Source: an uncultured Candidatus Saccharibacteria bacterium (GTDB taxonomy: Bacteria > Patescibacteriota > Saccharimonadia > Saccharimonadales > Saccharimonadaceae). Taken from it: DNA of 64,000 bases. The notes beneath the pieces are model-generated. The model ran no database searches. It was not told the DNA's origin and worked only from the letters and a program-made list of their open reading frames with translations. Positions within the stretch are counted from its first letter, which is position 1; the number at the start of each line of letters is the position of its first letter. The position numbers and the translations under genes were made by a program. The DNA lies in NCBI GenBank assembly GCA_938046735.1, contig CALIXF010000008.1:62001-126000 (forward strand). The letters are read 5' to 3'. Positions 7,897 through 17,198 of this stretch are shown here, one piece after another.

Positions 7897-8532
7897 TTAA
7901 AAACTAGATAGCTCGATTAAAAAACTTTCTAATAGAATCCAAGGATCTTTAGAAAAACTAGTTTGTTTTAGAAGCATATCAATTTCGGCCAGTCTTTTTA
8001 TTATCTTTTTTTCTCGTTCCGTACCGCCTTTAGCAGCAAAAAGATCGACTGCTTTTTTTGTCCAGGCGCCAATCGTTGCATAAGGACTATTTTCCTCCTC
8101 AGCTTCTCGTATCAGTTTTACGGCACGTTTTCCATCGGTTAGGGCGACATCAAACGCTCGAAAAACGAGAAAAGTATCCACTTGTTCGGGTAATTTGAAA
8201 TTTTCTACCTTTACTTTTTCAGGGTTAGACTTTGCGGCGTTCAACAATTCTTTGTATGTCGCATTACGCTTATCGATTTTCTGTTCTAAAATCACCACCT
8301 GATATTCAGTTTCAATAAATTTTGGTAATTCAAGAAATAAATCTTTTTTTAAGCTCAAATCTTTTATTAAGATATGACGAGTTTCTTCAAAGAGTGTTGT
8401 TCCTTGAAATATCGAAACCAGATCATTTTTCTCCAGGGCATCCGCATCAATTACTTCAATATTATTTCCAAGAAAATCACGCGCCGTCTGTTCAGCTTTT
8501 TTTCGATCATCGCCATCAATTAAGTAAATCAT
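7897..8532 (-). CDS. holA: DNA polymerase III delta subunit-like protein (short)
   Basis: A 211-residue protein resembling HolA, the clamp-loader subunit that opens the beta clamp. It begins MIYLIDGDDRKKAEQ in place of the usual strand and P-loop remnant, has an N-terminal alpha/beta part (LFEETRHILIKDL, YQVVILEQKIDKRN), and ends in the helical collar (FDVALTDGKRAVKLIREAE, KRLAEIDMLLKQT). The family is usually about 330 residues, so the middle region is strongly reduced. It starts directly after the mutM stop (TAG-ATG), so the two are cotranscribed and probably translationally coupled. The match is by pattern and moderately secure. Confidence 0.72.
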   Translation of the reverse strand: MIYLIDGDDRKKAEQTARDFLGNNIEVIDADALEKNDLVSIFQGTTLFEETRHILIKDLSLKKDLFLELPKFIETEYQVVILEQKIDKRNATYKELLNAAKSNPEKVKVENFKLPEQVDTFLVFRAFDVALTDGKRAVKLIREAEEENSPYATIGAWTKKAVDLFAAKGGTEREKKIIKRLAEIDMLLKQTSFSKDPWILLESFLIELSSF

Positions 8533-9471
8533 CTAAAATTTCTTCTGGCAGTTCGGACAAATATGTGTTCCTCGCCCAGCCACTTTAAATTTAATAATTT
8601 CCGTACCACAACGATTGCATGGCTCGCCTTCTCGTCGAAAAACTTGCGCGAACTTCTCTAAATAATTACCCTTACTTCCGTCAGCTTTTACATAGGTCGC
8701 CATCGTGCTACCTCCTGAGTCAATTGAGCGTTGCATGACAATCCCCGCCGCTTTTAGCAGGTCTGCAATTTCTTGATCACTCAAAGAGGAAACTAGTCGT
8801 TCCGGGTGGATCTTTGCCATATATAGAGCCTCGTCTGCATAAATATTTCCCAGTCCCACCACTACGCTTTGGTCTAGGATTGTTGGCTTAATCTCAGCAT
8901 TTTTATGTCTCATTAAATTTTTCTTAAATTCTTCAACTTCCATTACCCATGGCTCTTTAGCTAATTTTTTAATGAAACTGTCAAATATAACCTCACTAGT
9001 TTCTAAAATCTTACAAAAACCAAATTTTCTTTGATCGTTAAAGAAAAGCGTCCCAACAAAATCTCCAGACTCCTCAATTTCAAAAAATACCCTGGTTTGT
9101 TTGTTTGGCAGTTCACTATAAAAACTCTCATTTGGATGCCCACCAGCAAAACTTTTTTCGGTATAAAGCGTAGTTTTAAAATCTCCCGCTTTGATCATCT
9201 CCAAATATTTTTTGCCCGACTCTTCGCCGCTTGCTCGAAAAATCAACTGTCCAGTCATTCGAAGATGAATCATCATTGATATATTATTTTCAAAATCAAT
9301 TACCAGTGCCTTTCCGAAACGACGTATACTGATAATTTCCTGGCCAATAATTAGTTCTTTCGGCCCAATAAAAGATTTATCACATAAAATCTTCACATCC
9401 GCTACTTTTTTATTCAGGATAAACTTATTCAATCCTCGTTTAATTGTCTCAACTTCTGGTAATTCTGGCAT
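8533..9471 (-). CDS. mutM: Formamidopyrimidine-DNA glycosylase (Fpg/MutM)
   Basis: A 312-residue base-excision repair enzyme removing 8-oxoguanine and formamidopyrimidines with AP-lyase activity. Pro2-Glu3 of MPELPEVETIKRG are the catalytic residues, VVVGLGNIYADEALY is the helix-two-turn-helix region, and the C-terminus carries a C-x2-C...C-x2-C zinc finger (CNRCGTEI...HICPNCQ). It is about 40 residues longer than typical, with an insertion around residues 90-125. TAGAAT (9478-9483, minus strand) lies 6 bases from the ATG, so it is probably leaderless. holA follows without a gap. Confidence 0.95.
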   Translation of the reverse strand: MPELPEVETIKRGLNKFILNKKVADVKILCDKSFIGPKELIIGQEIISIRRFGKALVIDFENNISMMIHLRMTGQLIFRASGEESGKKYLEMIKAGDFKTTLYTEKSFAGGHPNESFYSELPNKQTRVFFEIEESGDFVGTLFFNDQRKFGFCKILETSEVIFDSFIKKLAKEPWVMEVEEFKKNLMRHKNAEIKPTILDQSVVVGLGNIYADEALYMAKIHPERLVSSLSDQEIADLLKAAGIVMQRSIDSGGSTMATYVKADGSKGNYLEKFAQVFRREGEPCNRCGTEIIKFKVAGRGTHICPNCQKKF

Positions 9472-9477
9472 ACTTCT

Positions 9478-9483
9478 ATTCTA
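9478..9483 (-). promoter_or_regulatory. -10 box of mutM-holA
   Basis: TAGAAT on the minus strand, six bases from the mutM ATG; fits the leaderless pattern of this genome. Confidence 0.45.
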
Positions 9484-9607
9484 TCTTAAATTCAAAAAAA
9501 GCCACCACAAAACATCAACTTTTATATAGTTTTTATCTGTATAAGTATTAAATTACATATAGAACTTCTGATTTTACCCCAAAATTATCCACTAGAATTG
9601 TTTATGC

Positions 9608-9636
9608 TTGACTATATATATAAAACATTGTAAAAT
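9608..9636 (+). promoter_or_regulatory. Promoter of secreted-protein gene, with leader hairpin
   Basis: TTGACT (9608-9613) and TAAAAT (9631-9636) have a 17-base spacer, one of the best promoters here. The leader of about 50 bases contains CGGGG-AATAGG-CCCCG (9648-9663), a stable hairpin ending 12 bases before the AAGGAGGG ribosome binding site, which may protect the mRNA or modulate translation. Confidence 0.7.
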
Positions 9637-9692
9637 CGCGGCAACTACGGGGAATAGGCCCCGAGGGTTCTTTGAAAAGGAGGGAAAAGACT

Positions 9693-10730
9693 ATGAAGAA
9701 GAATCTAGTAGTCATGGCAACAAGCGTTGCTCTTAGCGCTAGTATGGCTTTTGCTACACCGGCATATGCTGGCGTAATTAAAAGAAATGCTACAGGTACT
9801 GCTGCAAAGTTGGCAGAAGAGCAGGCAAAACAAGTTGAAGAGAAGAAGGAAAATGACACTAAGGTGTCTTCTGAAAACACTTCCTCTCAAGAAGGAGATC
9901 AGACCGAGCAGGCTCATGCCGGCTTAAAGGACCAGACTCCGACAGATCAGCCTCAAAAGGAAATCGGCAGGGACAACCCTATGACCGTTTTTCCAAGAGC
10001 GGACTATTTGGGTCCTGATGGCGTAGCGAAAGATCCAAGCTACGTTACAAGTAATTTCGAGATAGAGAAAGATAAGACCATTTATCAGTGCGTCCGTTCT
10101 ACTGGTGCAGCACGTTGGTTAAAGATGAGGCAGGATAACTTTGCTTATCCTGAAATTAACCCAGATACAGGCTATCCATTATGGTCGACTAGGCCATTTT
10201 GGAGACAAGATGGAAGCTTTGATGTCTACGGATATTTAAAGCAATTTCCTGCAAGAAAAAAAGAGCAGACTACAAAGCTTCATATCTATACTGATTACGA
10301 TAAGAGGGATAATGTAGTTACTGGGATGCAATTAGATTTTACTAATTATTATATGGAGAATCCTCCATATATTCCTACAGACTGGGATGAATTCACTATC
10401 TGGCTATTTTTTACTACTAGTAATGATATGACTAGCACGAATGGTAGGTATTTTCAAAACACCAAACCAGTATTCGTCATAAAAGATTTTTACGACGGTA
10501 AAGGAATTATTCAATGGAAAGGGTGTATTGATATAGATCAGATCGCTAATGCTCCAACAGTGAAGATTACTGGATCTGAGAATAGCTATATGTATCTCAT
10601 CCAGGTGGAGATGCTAGAGAAAGCTATGAAAAACTATATCCAAAACCCTTACGTTAAAGCAACGGGCATTGAAGATTGGGTTAATATACCTAGTCATTTT
10701 ACAGGGTTATCCTATTTAAAGGAATTTTAG
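9693..10730 (+). CDS. Secreted protein of unknown function
   Basis: A 345-residue protein with a clear signal peptide (MKKNLVVMATSVALSASMAFA, cleavage probably after ATPAYA). A Lys/Glu/Gln-rich, probably disordered segment (about 35-95) precedes a globular domain rich in Trp, Tyr and Phe (WSTRPFWRQDGSFDVYGYL, YIPTDWDEFTIWLFFTT). I do not recognise the domain. The start at 9693 is set by AAGGAGGG 8 bases upstream; the in-frame TTG at 9672 overlaps that site and is unlikely. Strong promoter and ribosome binding site suggest high expression. It precedes a second, much larger surface protein but is separated from it by a terminator. Confidence 0.8.
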   Translation: MKKNLVVMATSVALSASMAFATPAYAGVIKRNATGTAAKLAEEQAKQVEEKKENDTKVSSENTSSQEGDQTEQAHAGLKDQTPTDQPQKEIGRDNPMTVFPRADYLGPDGVAKDPSYVTSNFEIEKDKTIYQCVRSTGAARWLKMRQDNFAYPEINPDTGYPLWSTRPFWRQDGSFDVYGYLKQFPARKKEQTTKLHIYTDYDKRDNVVTGMQLDFTNYYMENPPYIPTDWDEFTIWLFFTTSNDMTSTNGRYFQNTKPVFVIKDFYDGKGIIQWKGCIDIDQIANAPTVKITGSENSYMYLIQVEMLEKAMKNYIQNPYVKATGIEDWVNIPSHFTGLSYLKEF

Positions 10731-10743
10731 CATAGTCGCTCTT

Positions 10744-10767
10744 GCGCCTAGTTATCTAGGCGCTTTT
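10744..10767 (+). terminator. Terminator after the secreted-protein gene
   Basis: GCGCCTAG-TTAT-CTAGGCGC followed by TTTT; a perfect 8-bp GC-rich stem. Confidence 0.85.
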
Positions 10768-10844
10768 AAATTGACCAATTCCGCTTTAGGTTATATACTA
10801 AAATAAATAATCAATAAATAATCAGCAAAGAGGTATTTTAGGGC

Positions 10845-13800
10845 ATGTATTTCAACCTTTTTAAGAACCATTACAAAATCTCTATTTTCCTCTTTCTTTT
10901 TTCTCTATTTCTCTTTTCCTTCTTCTTTACTTCGTCAGTTCTCGCTGAAGGTGGTGGTAGTGCTGGTGGTACGGCTGCTCCAATTTCTGGTTGTGGCAAG
11001 GACCCAGCTACTATCTGCTATAGTAGCTGGAATACCGGCGGAGAGAATAATAGTCAAGGTGGTGGTGGCGAATGGGTTTATATTACGATGAAGGAACTGT
11101 TAGAAAGAGAATTAATTACTGACCCAGACTTTATTACTTATAAGGCGATTCGGAGAGGTCTCCCAACAATAATCGATCCAGATAGTGCTAGCCATTTAAA
11201 CTATAAAGGTGACTCTCAAATAATTCGTGGTTGCGGTAAATCAGAAGGAGTTTATGTTTTTATTTCACATAGGTATATCAATAACGCTCCAGTTTTTACT
11301 CCAACTAATAATGCGTATGGTCCAAATAAATTCGCATATTTTCAATACCCCAACTATCCTGACAAGGCGAAAACTGGGCGAAACACTTTAAGCCCTGACA
11401 AAAAATATGTTAATCGTGCTGGTCAGTATCATGTAGAATATGATAAAGCCGAAAAAGAATTTCACAAATACCTTGACTATACAAAACGCACTGACCTCAA
11501 ATGGGAAGATGGCGAATTCTCTTGGTTTTGCTCCTATGGCGATAAAAAACCAGATTGCGATCCAAATGATCCGACTTGTGATAAATATAAAAAACCAGAT
11601 TGCGATCCAAACACTGATCCAACCTGCGATAAAAACAAAAAGACAAATTGTCCGCTCGATGATCCTACTTGTACCCCAAAAGACACAGATATTTGTAGTG
11701 CACTAGTCCCTGGTGTCATTGGTTCGTCTTATAAAGGAAATACCGCCGCATTGTCTCAAGTGGTCAATCTGTCCTATACAGGGACAGAGAATTATAAGAA
11801 ATGGCAATCCTTTGTGCTCGCTCGGCCTGGCGACTCGATTCGTTTTCGACACGCTCTCTGTTATGCCGCACAGGGTGTAGGTCGTGATCTAGTTAAAAAA
11901 GCTGAGAACTATACAATCACGGCAGATGCGCCAAGTGTCGCTAATAGATTCCGTCTTTACGCTTCGCGCAATGATAATGGCGACAACCGTTATCTCTTCA
12001 AAAACTCCGCTCTCGCAGACGGCAATGATCGAAATGTTTTAACACAAAACCCACACGCTGTTACCGGAACTGGTATTATTTCTGCCGACTATGGTTTCTA
12101 TACTGAATCACCAACCGACTCTCCTTCGCCTCCATACTCTTGCGATAGTACTGTCTTTACGCAGAATAATAATCGTGCCATACATAATGGTTTTCAGATT
12201 CCAGGCTTTGGCTATGGCGTTTCAAACTGTAATTCTGCAGCTCAGACCGGCAGTAATACCGAAGTAGGTAATAAAATATCTCAGGGAATTATCTATAACG
12301 ATGTTAAATCTTGGGTTAGTTCGGTTACAAAGGTAAGCGGTGAATGTGGTTGTGATACAAATACCGCACATAGCGAAACTCAGACCGATAAAACTTTTGA
12401 AAACGCTGGTACTTTCCGCACTTATGATTCACATGGCAATCCTATTGATCGTGGAGTTGTCGGGATTAGCGAAGACACGGATCCAGCCCTTATCGGACAC
12501 CCTGGTAACCATAAGATTATTATTCCTGGTCAACTCCCAAGCCTAAAAGGTACATCTTGGGGTACTTTTAGCTACTCATGTAGTAGTGGAGGGACCTGTG
12601 ATAAAGGTAATAAAACGAGATACAAGAGCGATCCTCGCTATATACATTATCCAGTCGCCTCTAAGGATTACGGCGAACGCAGCACTAACGCTAGTGTTGT
12701 AACTCCGTACAACTTCAATACTTATGTTACTAGTTCCATTGACGCTGATAACGTTGCCTTTAGCGGTGAGCGTGTTAATATTAGTGGCTCTTATCATATC
12801 CTCTCTCGACAAAATAATATGATTGCTAAAAATCCTTACGCTACCCATACTTCTGATAAAGAAACTTTCCGTATTTATGAACTGCTGATCCCTCCTCACA
12901 CTAATCCTAATACTCTTTCGGGTAATGATCGCTCTGATCAAGATGTCTGTCGCTACTATGGTGCCTCTGACTGTCATCTTGTGGGTACTATTAAAGGTGT
13001 TATGAACTCTGACGGTAATTACAATGGTAGTGACCACAACTCTGACATTTATTCACGCACCGTCCCAGATAATCGTGAATATGTCGGATATAAATACTGT
13101 ACTGCGACTTCTATCTGGCCTGCTTCCTCTCATAATACTACTGAGAATAATCTTGAGAATAATACGACCGGACCAGCCATCACTGGCGGTGACGAAACCA
13201 AATTTAATATTTCTGACCTTTCTTGTGTGACTATTGCTAAAAAACCGAATTTCCAGGTTTGGGGCGGTGGTATGTTTACTAACGGTAAGATTGAAACCGC
13301 AGTTAGTCGCAAGACTCCAGGTCAAGGCTTTGCATCTTATCCAAGTGTTGCCGAGAAGATCTTTGGTTCTTGGGATGAATACCACGTAATTGCTGGTGGT
13401 CGCGTTTCTGGTTTCGGTTCTGGTGCTTCATTAGGATATGAAAAAGGATATGGATATAATCTCCCAACCGGCGGGGCTAAGGTTTCTGATAGTATCTATA
13501 ATCTTACTATTGCAAACCGTAATACTGTCGGTGAGTCTGGTGTCTATGGTCTGCCATCTAGCTTACTCTCTCGCCTTAAGGCCAGATACCGTGACAATGT
13601 TGCAAAAAATAGCAACCTCAAAATTACCACCCATGATACTGGTTTGCAGAATACTTATATTCGTGGCGACGTCAACCTTTCCCAGATCCAACTACCGGAT
13701 CATAACCCTAAGACTACTGACACTCTCTTCCGTACTTATGACACGTTATATAAAACTATTACAACCAATGATAAACAGAATAATACTCTAGTACTCTATG

Positions 13801-14369
13801 TTGACGGTACTCTTACTATTGACCAGAATCTCTGTTACGCTGGTTTTGGTGGCAATAATTGTCAATATGAGACTTCTACAAAACAGGCCACTTATGCTGA
13901 TGTTTCTACCGAGTCCATCACTAAACTTCCTCAAATCCTCATCTTTGCTAAGAATATTAATATCCTCAGTAAAGTTAATCGTGTTGACGCTTGGCTGATC
14001 CTTGATGAGGATAACGCTTCAAATAATTTAAACACTTGTAGCGATGCAAATGAACCAACCGCCGAACAGTGTTCTGAGACTATCATTTTTAATGGCCCAG
14101 TCTTTGCGAAAAGTCTCACTTTGAAGCGTACTGGTGGTGCAAATCATGGCGGTGGAATGACATCTGGTATTTCTGCTGATCAGCGCGTCCTTGGCACAAG
14201 ATATGCTAAGCATGCTGGTGGTTATTATGCCATCTCAGACGACGGCTCTGTTGCCCCAGCTGAAATCTTTAATCTGCGCTCAGACGCTTACTATTGGGGA
14301 GTTGGTCAGGCTCAACGTTCTGGTATTGCTGAAGTTGTTTATCAAAGGGAATTAGCCCCTCGTTATTAA
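10845..14369 (+). CDS. Large secreted surface protein (1174 aa), Cys/Asp-rich
   Basis: An N-terminal hydrophobic signal (about residues 10-33, ending SSVLAEGG) targets this protein outside. Residues about 233-282 contain tandem D-P-x-C units such as KPDCDPNDPTCD and KPDCDPNTDPTCDKN, resembling acidic Ca-binding or disulfide-linked spacers. The long middle is Asn/Gly/Ser/Thr-rich with scattered Cys. The C-terminal third (LVLYVDGTLTIDQNLCY, ILIFAKNINILSKVNRVDAW, IIFNGPVFAKSLTLKR) has alternating hydrophobic strands compatible with a beta-helix or stalk. No sortase motif or C-terminal membrane anchor is visible. An adhesin or surface-appendage role is inference only. A weak AGAGGT lies 11 bases upstream of the ATG. 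Confidence 0.82.
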   Translation: MYFNLFKNHYKISIFLFLFSLFLFSFFFTSSVLAEGGGSAGGTAAPISGCGKDPATICYSSWNTGGENNSQGGGGEWVYITMKELLERELITDPDFITYKAIRRGLPTIIDPDSASHLNYKGDSQIIRGCGKSEGVYVFISHRYINNAPVFTPTNNAYGPNKFAYFQYPNYPDKAKTGRNTLSPDKKYVNRAGQYHVEYDKAEKEFHKYLDYTKRTDLKWEDGEFSWFCSYGDKKPDCDPNDPTCDKYKKPDCDPNTDPTCDKNKKTNCPLDDPTCTPKDTDICSALVPGVIGSSYKGNTAALSQVVNLSYTGTENYKKWQSFVLARPGDSIRFRHALCYAAQGVGRDLVKKAENYTITADAPSVANRFRLYASRNDNGDNRYLFKNSALADGNDRNVLTQNPHAVTGTGIISADYGFYTESPTDSPSPPYSCDSTVFTQNNNRAIHNGFQIPGFGYGVSNCNSAAQTGSNTEVGNKISQGIIYNDVKSWVSSVTKVSGECGCDTNTAHSETQTDKTFENAGTFRTYDSHGNPIDRGVVGISEDTDPALIGHPGNHKIIIPGQLPSLKGTSWGTFSYSCSSGGTCDKGNKTRYKSDPRYIHYPVASKDYGERSTNASVVTPYNFNTYVTSSIDADNVAFSGERVNISGSYHILSRQNNMIAKNPYATHTSDKETFRIYELLIPPHTNPNTLSGNDRSDQDVCRYYGASDCHLVGTIKGVMNSDGNYNGSDHNSDIYSRTVPDNREYVGYKYCTATSIWPASSHNTTENNLENNTTGPAITGGDETKFNISDLSCVTIAKKPNFQVWGGGMFTNGKIETAVSRKTPGQGFASYPSVAEKIFGSWDEYHVIAGGRVSGFGSGASLGYEKGYGYNLPTGGAKVSDSIYNLTIANRNTVGESGVYGLPSSLLSRLKARYRDNVAKNSNLKITTHDTGLQNTYIRGDVNLSQIQLPDHNPKTTDTLFRTYDTLYKTITTNDKQNNTLVLYVDGTLTIDQNLCYAGFGGNNCQYETSTKQATYADVSTESITKLPQILIFAKNINILSKVNRVDAWLILDEDNASNNLNTCSDANEPTAEQCSETIIFNGPVFAKSLTLKRTGGANHGGGMTSGISADQRVLGTRYAKHAGGYYAISDDGSVAPAEIFNLRSDAYYWGVGQAQRSGIAEVVYQRELAPRY

Positions 14370-14438
14370 AAATAGTTCCACTTTATTTAAACTATTGTTA
14401 TTTATTCCTGCCTTTAGTGTCTGGCTATCTCTCTTTAC

Positions 14439-14467
14439 TTGTCAAAATAAAGTTCTTATGCTAAATT
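14439..14467 (+). promoter_or_regulatory. Promoter of the DHH-like gene
   Basis: TTGTCA (14439-14444) and TAAATT (14462-14467) with a 17-base spacer; start of transcription near 14474, 18 bases before the ATG. Confidence 0.55.
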
Positions 14468-14491
14468 TAAATAAATTAGGTCAACACAAAA

Positions 14492-17158
14492 ATGGATATA
14501 AGTGCACAGAAAACTAGTATGAAAACTCCAGCGAACAGCAATACTGAGCCTTTTGCTGGTTCCAAAGTCCCACAGTCAGATCCTTCTGGCTTTGGCCTTG
14601 ATCCACAGCAGTTACCGGAAAGAGTTGCAGAAAAGATTCAAAAAGGTGCAAACATTCTTATTGCTCTCTCGAAAGACCCTAATGTTGATGAAATTTCAGC
14701 CGCCATTGCTCTAGCAATTGTGCTTGATCAACAAAAGAAACATGTCACTGCTATTTATTCCGGTAAGACACCAAACACCTTAGAGTTTCTTAAGCCTGAA
14801 GAAACCTTTGAAAAAGACACTAGTAGTTTACAAGACTTTATTATTGCACTTAATAAATCAAAGGCTGATCATCTCACTTATAAACTAGATGGAGATTATG
14901 TCAAAATCTATATTACTCCGTACAAGGGTCAAGTTAAAAAGGATGACCTTGAATATTCTTATGGTGACTATAATGTCGATCTTGTAATTGTTTTTAATGT
15001 GAATGCTGGTAGCGAGATTGATTCTGCACTCTCTGAATATGGTCGTATCATGCATGATGCCAGTGCAATTAATATTACATCCGGAGCACCAGGCCGTTTT
15101 GCTGATCTTGAATGGAGCGATCCTGAAAAATCTTCCGTTTGTGAGATGGTCTATAATCTTCTTAAGGAGCTTGATGTCACCGATGTCTCGCAAGAGGTTG
15201 CTACGGCTCTTTTAACTGGCATTCTTTCCGCCACTGAACGTTTTTCCAATAGCCGTACTAAACCGACCACCATGGCTGTCGCCTCTAAGTTGATGGAAGC
15301 TGGTGCCGATCAGCAACTAATTTCAGCTAATATCTTGAAGCCTGAAACATCAGTTACTCCTAAAGCGTCTGATGCTTCTGAAACCTCTGTTACTCCTGAT
15401 GCTTCTTCTACGTCTGAAGCTTTAACCACTCCTGAAGCGCCTGCAGCTCCCGAAGTTCAAGCTGTACCTAATCCTCCAATCACTACAAGTCCTACAAATA
15501 ATATTGAATCGACTGCTATCTCAAACCCTTCTGATAATACTGCAGTTGCCGAATCCAATTCTTCGGATTCCTCAGATGATCTTAAGAAGCTTGAACAATT
15601 AGTAAATCAAAATCTAGCTCAAACCGCTAATTCCCAAACTGAGTACAACCAGGCTTTAGCCGATCCTACTTCTCAAAGTATTATGAATTCCACGCAGACC
15701 ACTCCTGAAGCGCCTGCAGCTCCGCTTTCTACTGGTAATGTAATGGATGAATTAGCTCGCATGACAGAGTCTATGACTTCCGCAAATGCTCAACCTTCTC
15801 CTGTATTTGCGCCACAATCACCAGCCCAACCAGGGAATCAACCTGAATCTCAGTTTGTTTCTGTACCACAACCACCGATCAATCTCCAACCAACAGTTGC
15901 ACCTCAGGTCTATCCTGGTGCTTCGTATCAAACAATGTCACAAACTGCTCCATCTCAGTCGCAATCTTTTTCTAACACCGGTAATTTTGCCACTCCCGTA
16001 ACTCCCAACCCTCAAGCTCCAGTTCAATCTTTCCCACAAATGCAATCACAGCCTTTTTCTCAAACGCCTCAACAACCGTCTCCTATGCCTACCCCACAAC
16101 CGCTAGTCGAACCACCAGTCCAACCAGGGAGTCAGCCACAGACTCAGCCGTACACTCAACCACAGACTCAGCCACCAGTTCAACCATCAGCCCAACTAGG
16201 AAATCAATCCCAAGTTCAATCACAAACCTTTAATCAGCAGCCAATACAAACTCAGGTTGCTCCAGTCAATCCCTTACCTTCTTTTGCTGATTCTGGCATT
16301 GCAGGCCATACTATTTCTGAACCAGTCATTGAATCAAACGAAGATATGAGCCGTCTTATGGATGAGGTACTTGCTGAACCTTCACCTATTCAAAACCCAG
16401 TCGGCTATCAAAGTCTAATCAACCAGGGTGATTATATTAATCAATCTCTTGGGCAAGCCGCGCCACCGATTCCCGTGTCTCAGCCTAACCCTAACCCTAA
16501 CCCTAACCCTAACCCTAATTTTCCATTAGCTGTCGGTCAGCAACCCATTGCTAATTACACACCAGGGCAGAATATTGCCACTCTTTCCGCGCCAGCTATG
16601 CCCACGATGACGCAGGAGACTAATTACCCTACTCCTGAATATACGAATAATGTTCCTGAATATGCGTCTCTAACAGTACCCACAATGCCAGTTCAATCAG
16701 CTCAGCCAAATTCGCCTACTCAACTTTCACAGGAGTCTCAGCCAATACAATCTCAGCCGATACAACCTCAGCCTTCAGCCTCACATGTCGCAGAAGATCC
16801 AATGGCGAATTTTATTCAAGCTACTCCACCTGATACTAGTACTCCAATTCCAGATTTTCTTCAGCCAGAGGCTTTTCTTCCTCCCGCTCCAAGTCCCGTA
16901 GTTCCAAATCAGCCGGTTAGTACTTCTCCCTATACTTCCCAGCTAACCGGTCCCACTATGCCGTTGCCTCCAACCACTTCAGAGCCATTGCCAACCCCAC
17001 CCATATATAATCAAGATACATCAGTTAGTGAGCCAAAAGTTGATTCGTCTCCAGTTTCTACATCTCCAGTTCCTAGCACTACATCTCAATCTCAAGTTCC
17101 TATTTCTGAGACTACTCCAGCCGACCCGTCTGCTTTCCATATCCCAGGCACCTACTAA
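14492..17158 (+). CDS. DHH-family pseudoenzyme with long Pro/Gln-rich tail
   Basis: An 888-residue protein. Residues about 40-285 follow the fold of DHH/NrnA-type phosphoesterases (INITSGAPGRFADLEWSDPE, GILSATERFSNSRTKPTT), but the metal-binding residues are gone. The DHH triad is Thr196-Ser197-Gly198, the Asp of the G-I-x-T-D-T-G motif is Ala247, and the first motif reads PNVDEISAA instead of P-D-x-D-A-x-G-S. Oligoribonuclease or c-di-AMP phosphodiesterase activity is therefore unlikely; a nucleotide-binding or scaffold role is possible. Residues 300-888 are disordered, rich in Pro, Gln, Ser and Thr, with repeats such as PEAPAAP and (PN)n. No signal peptide is seen, so it is probably cytoplasmic. 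Confidence 0.75.
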   Translation: MDISAQKTSMKTPANSNTEPFAGSKVPQSDPSGFGLDPQQLPERVAEKIQKGANILIALSKDPNVDEISAAIALAIVLDQQKKHVTAIYSGKTPNTLEFLKPEETFEKDTSSLQDFIIALNKSKADHLTYKLDGDYVKIYITPYKGQVKKDDLEYSYGDYNVDLVIVFNVNAGSEIDSALSEYGRIMHDASAINITSGAPGRFADLEWSDPEKSSVCEMVYNLLKELDVTDVSQEVATALLTGILSATERFSNSRTKPTTMAVASKLMEAGADQQLISANILKPETSVTPKASDASETSVTPDASSTSEALTTPEAPAAPEVQAVPNPPITTSPTNNIESTAISNPSDNTAVAESNSSDSSDDLKKLEQLVNQNLAQTANSQTEYNQALADPTSQSIMNSTQTTPEAPAAPLSTGNVMDELARMTESMTSANAQPSPVFAPQSPAQPGNQPESQFVSVPQPPINLQPTVAPQVYPGASYQTMSQTAPSQSQSFSNTGNFATPVTPNPQAPVQSFPQMQSQPFSQTPQQPSPMPTPQPLVEPPVQPGSQPQTQPYTQPQTQPPVQPSAQLGNQSQVQSQTFNQQPIQTQVAPVNPLPSFADSGIAGHTISEPVIESNEDMSRLMDEVLAEPSPIQNPVGYQSLINQGDYINQSLGQAAPPIPVSQPNPNPNPNPNPNFPLAVGQQPIANYTPGQNIATLSAPAMPTMTQETNYPTPEYTNNVPEYASLTVPTMPVQSAQPNSPTQLSQESQPIQSQPIQPQPSASHVAEDPMANFIQATPPDTSTPIPDFLQPEAFLPPAPSPVVPNQPVSTSPYTSQLTGPTMPLPPTTSEPLPTPPIYNQDTSVSEPKVDSSPVSTSPVPSTTSQSQVPISETTPADPSAFHIPGTY
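16484..16519 (+). repeat. Hexamer tandem repeat (CCTAAC)5 CCTAAT
   Basis: Five perfect CCTAAC units and one variant encode Pro-Asn dipeptides inside the Pro-rich tail. Six-base units keep the frame, so slippage changes tail length but not expression. The resemblance to telomeric DNA is coincidental. Confidence 0.9.
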
Positions 17159-17161
17159 TTT

Positions 17162-17190
17162 TTGACAGACCAACGAGTTTTCATTATTAT
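17162..17190 (+). promoter_or_regulatory. truB promoter, leaderless
   Basis: Consensus TTGACA (17162-17167), 17-base spacer and TATTAT (17185-17190), then 8 bases to the ATG. The complete promoter makes this one of the clearest leaderless starts in the window. Confidence 0.7.
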
Positions 17191-17198
17191 CAGTAACA

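Noticed and set aside
12576..13037. 153-codon antisense frame inside the large surface protein gene
   Set aside because: Low-complexity Ile/Thr/Arg translation without ribosome binding site; a shadow of the Asn/Ser/Thr-rich gene on the other strand.
14492..15350. Functional NrnA-type oligoribonuclease or c-di-AMP phosphodiesterase
   Set aside because: All recognisable metal-binding residues are replaced, so the usual annotation would be misleading.
16484..16519. Telomere-like (CCCTAA)n repeat
   Set aside because: It is an in-frame coding repeat for Pro-Asn in a Pro-rich tail; no chromosome end is implied.
16484..17158. Phase variation by slippage in the Pro-rich gene
   Set aside because: The repeat unit is six bases, so gain or loss keeps the frame and cannot switch the gene off.
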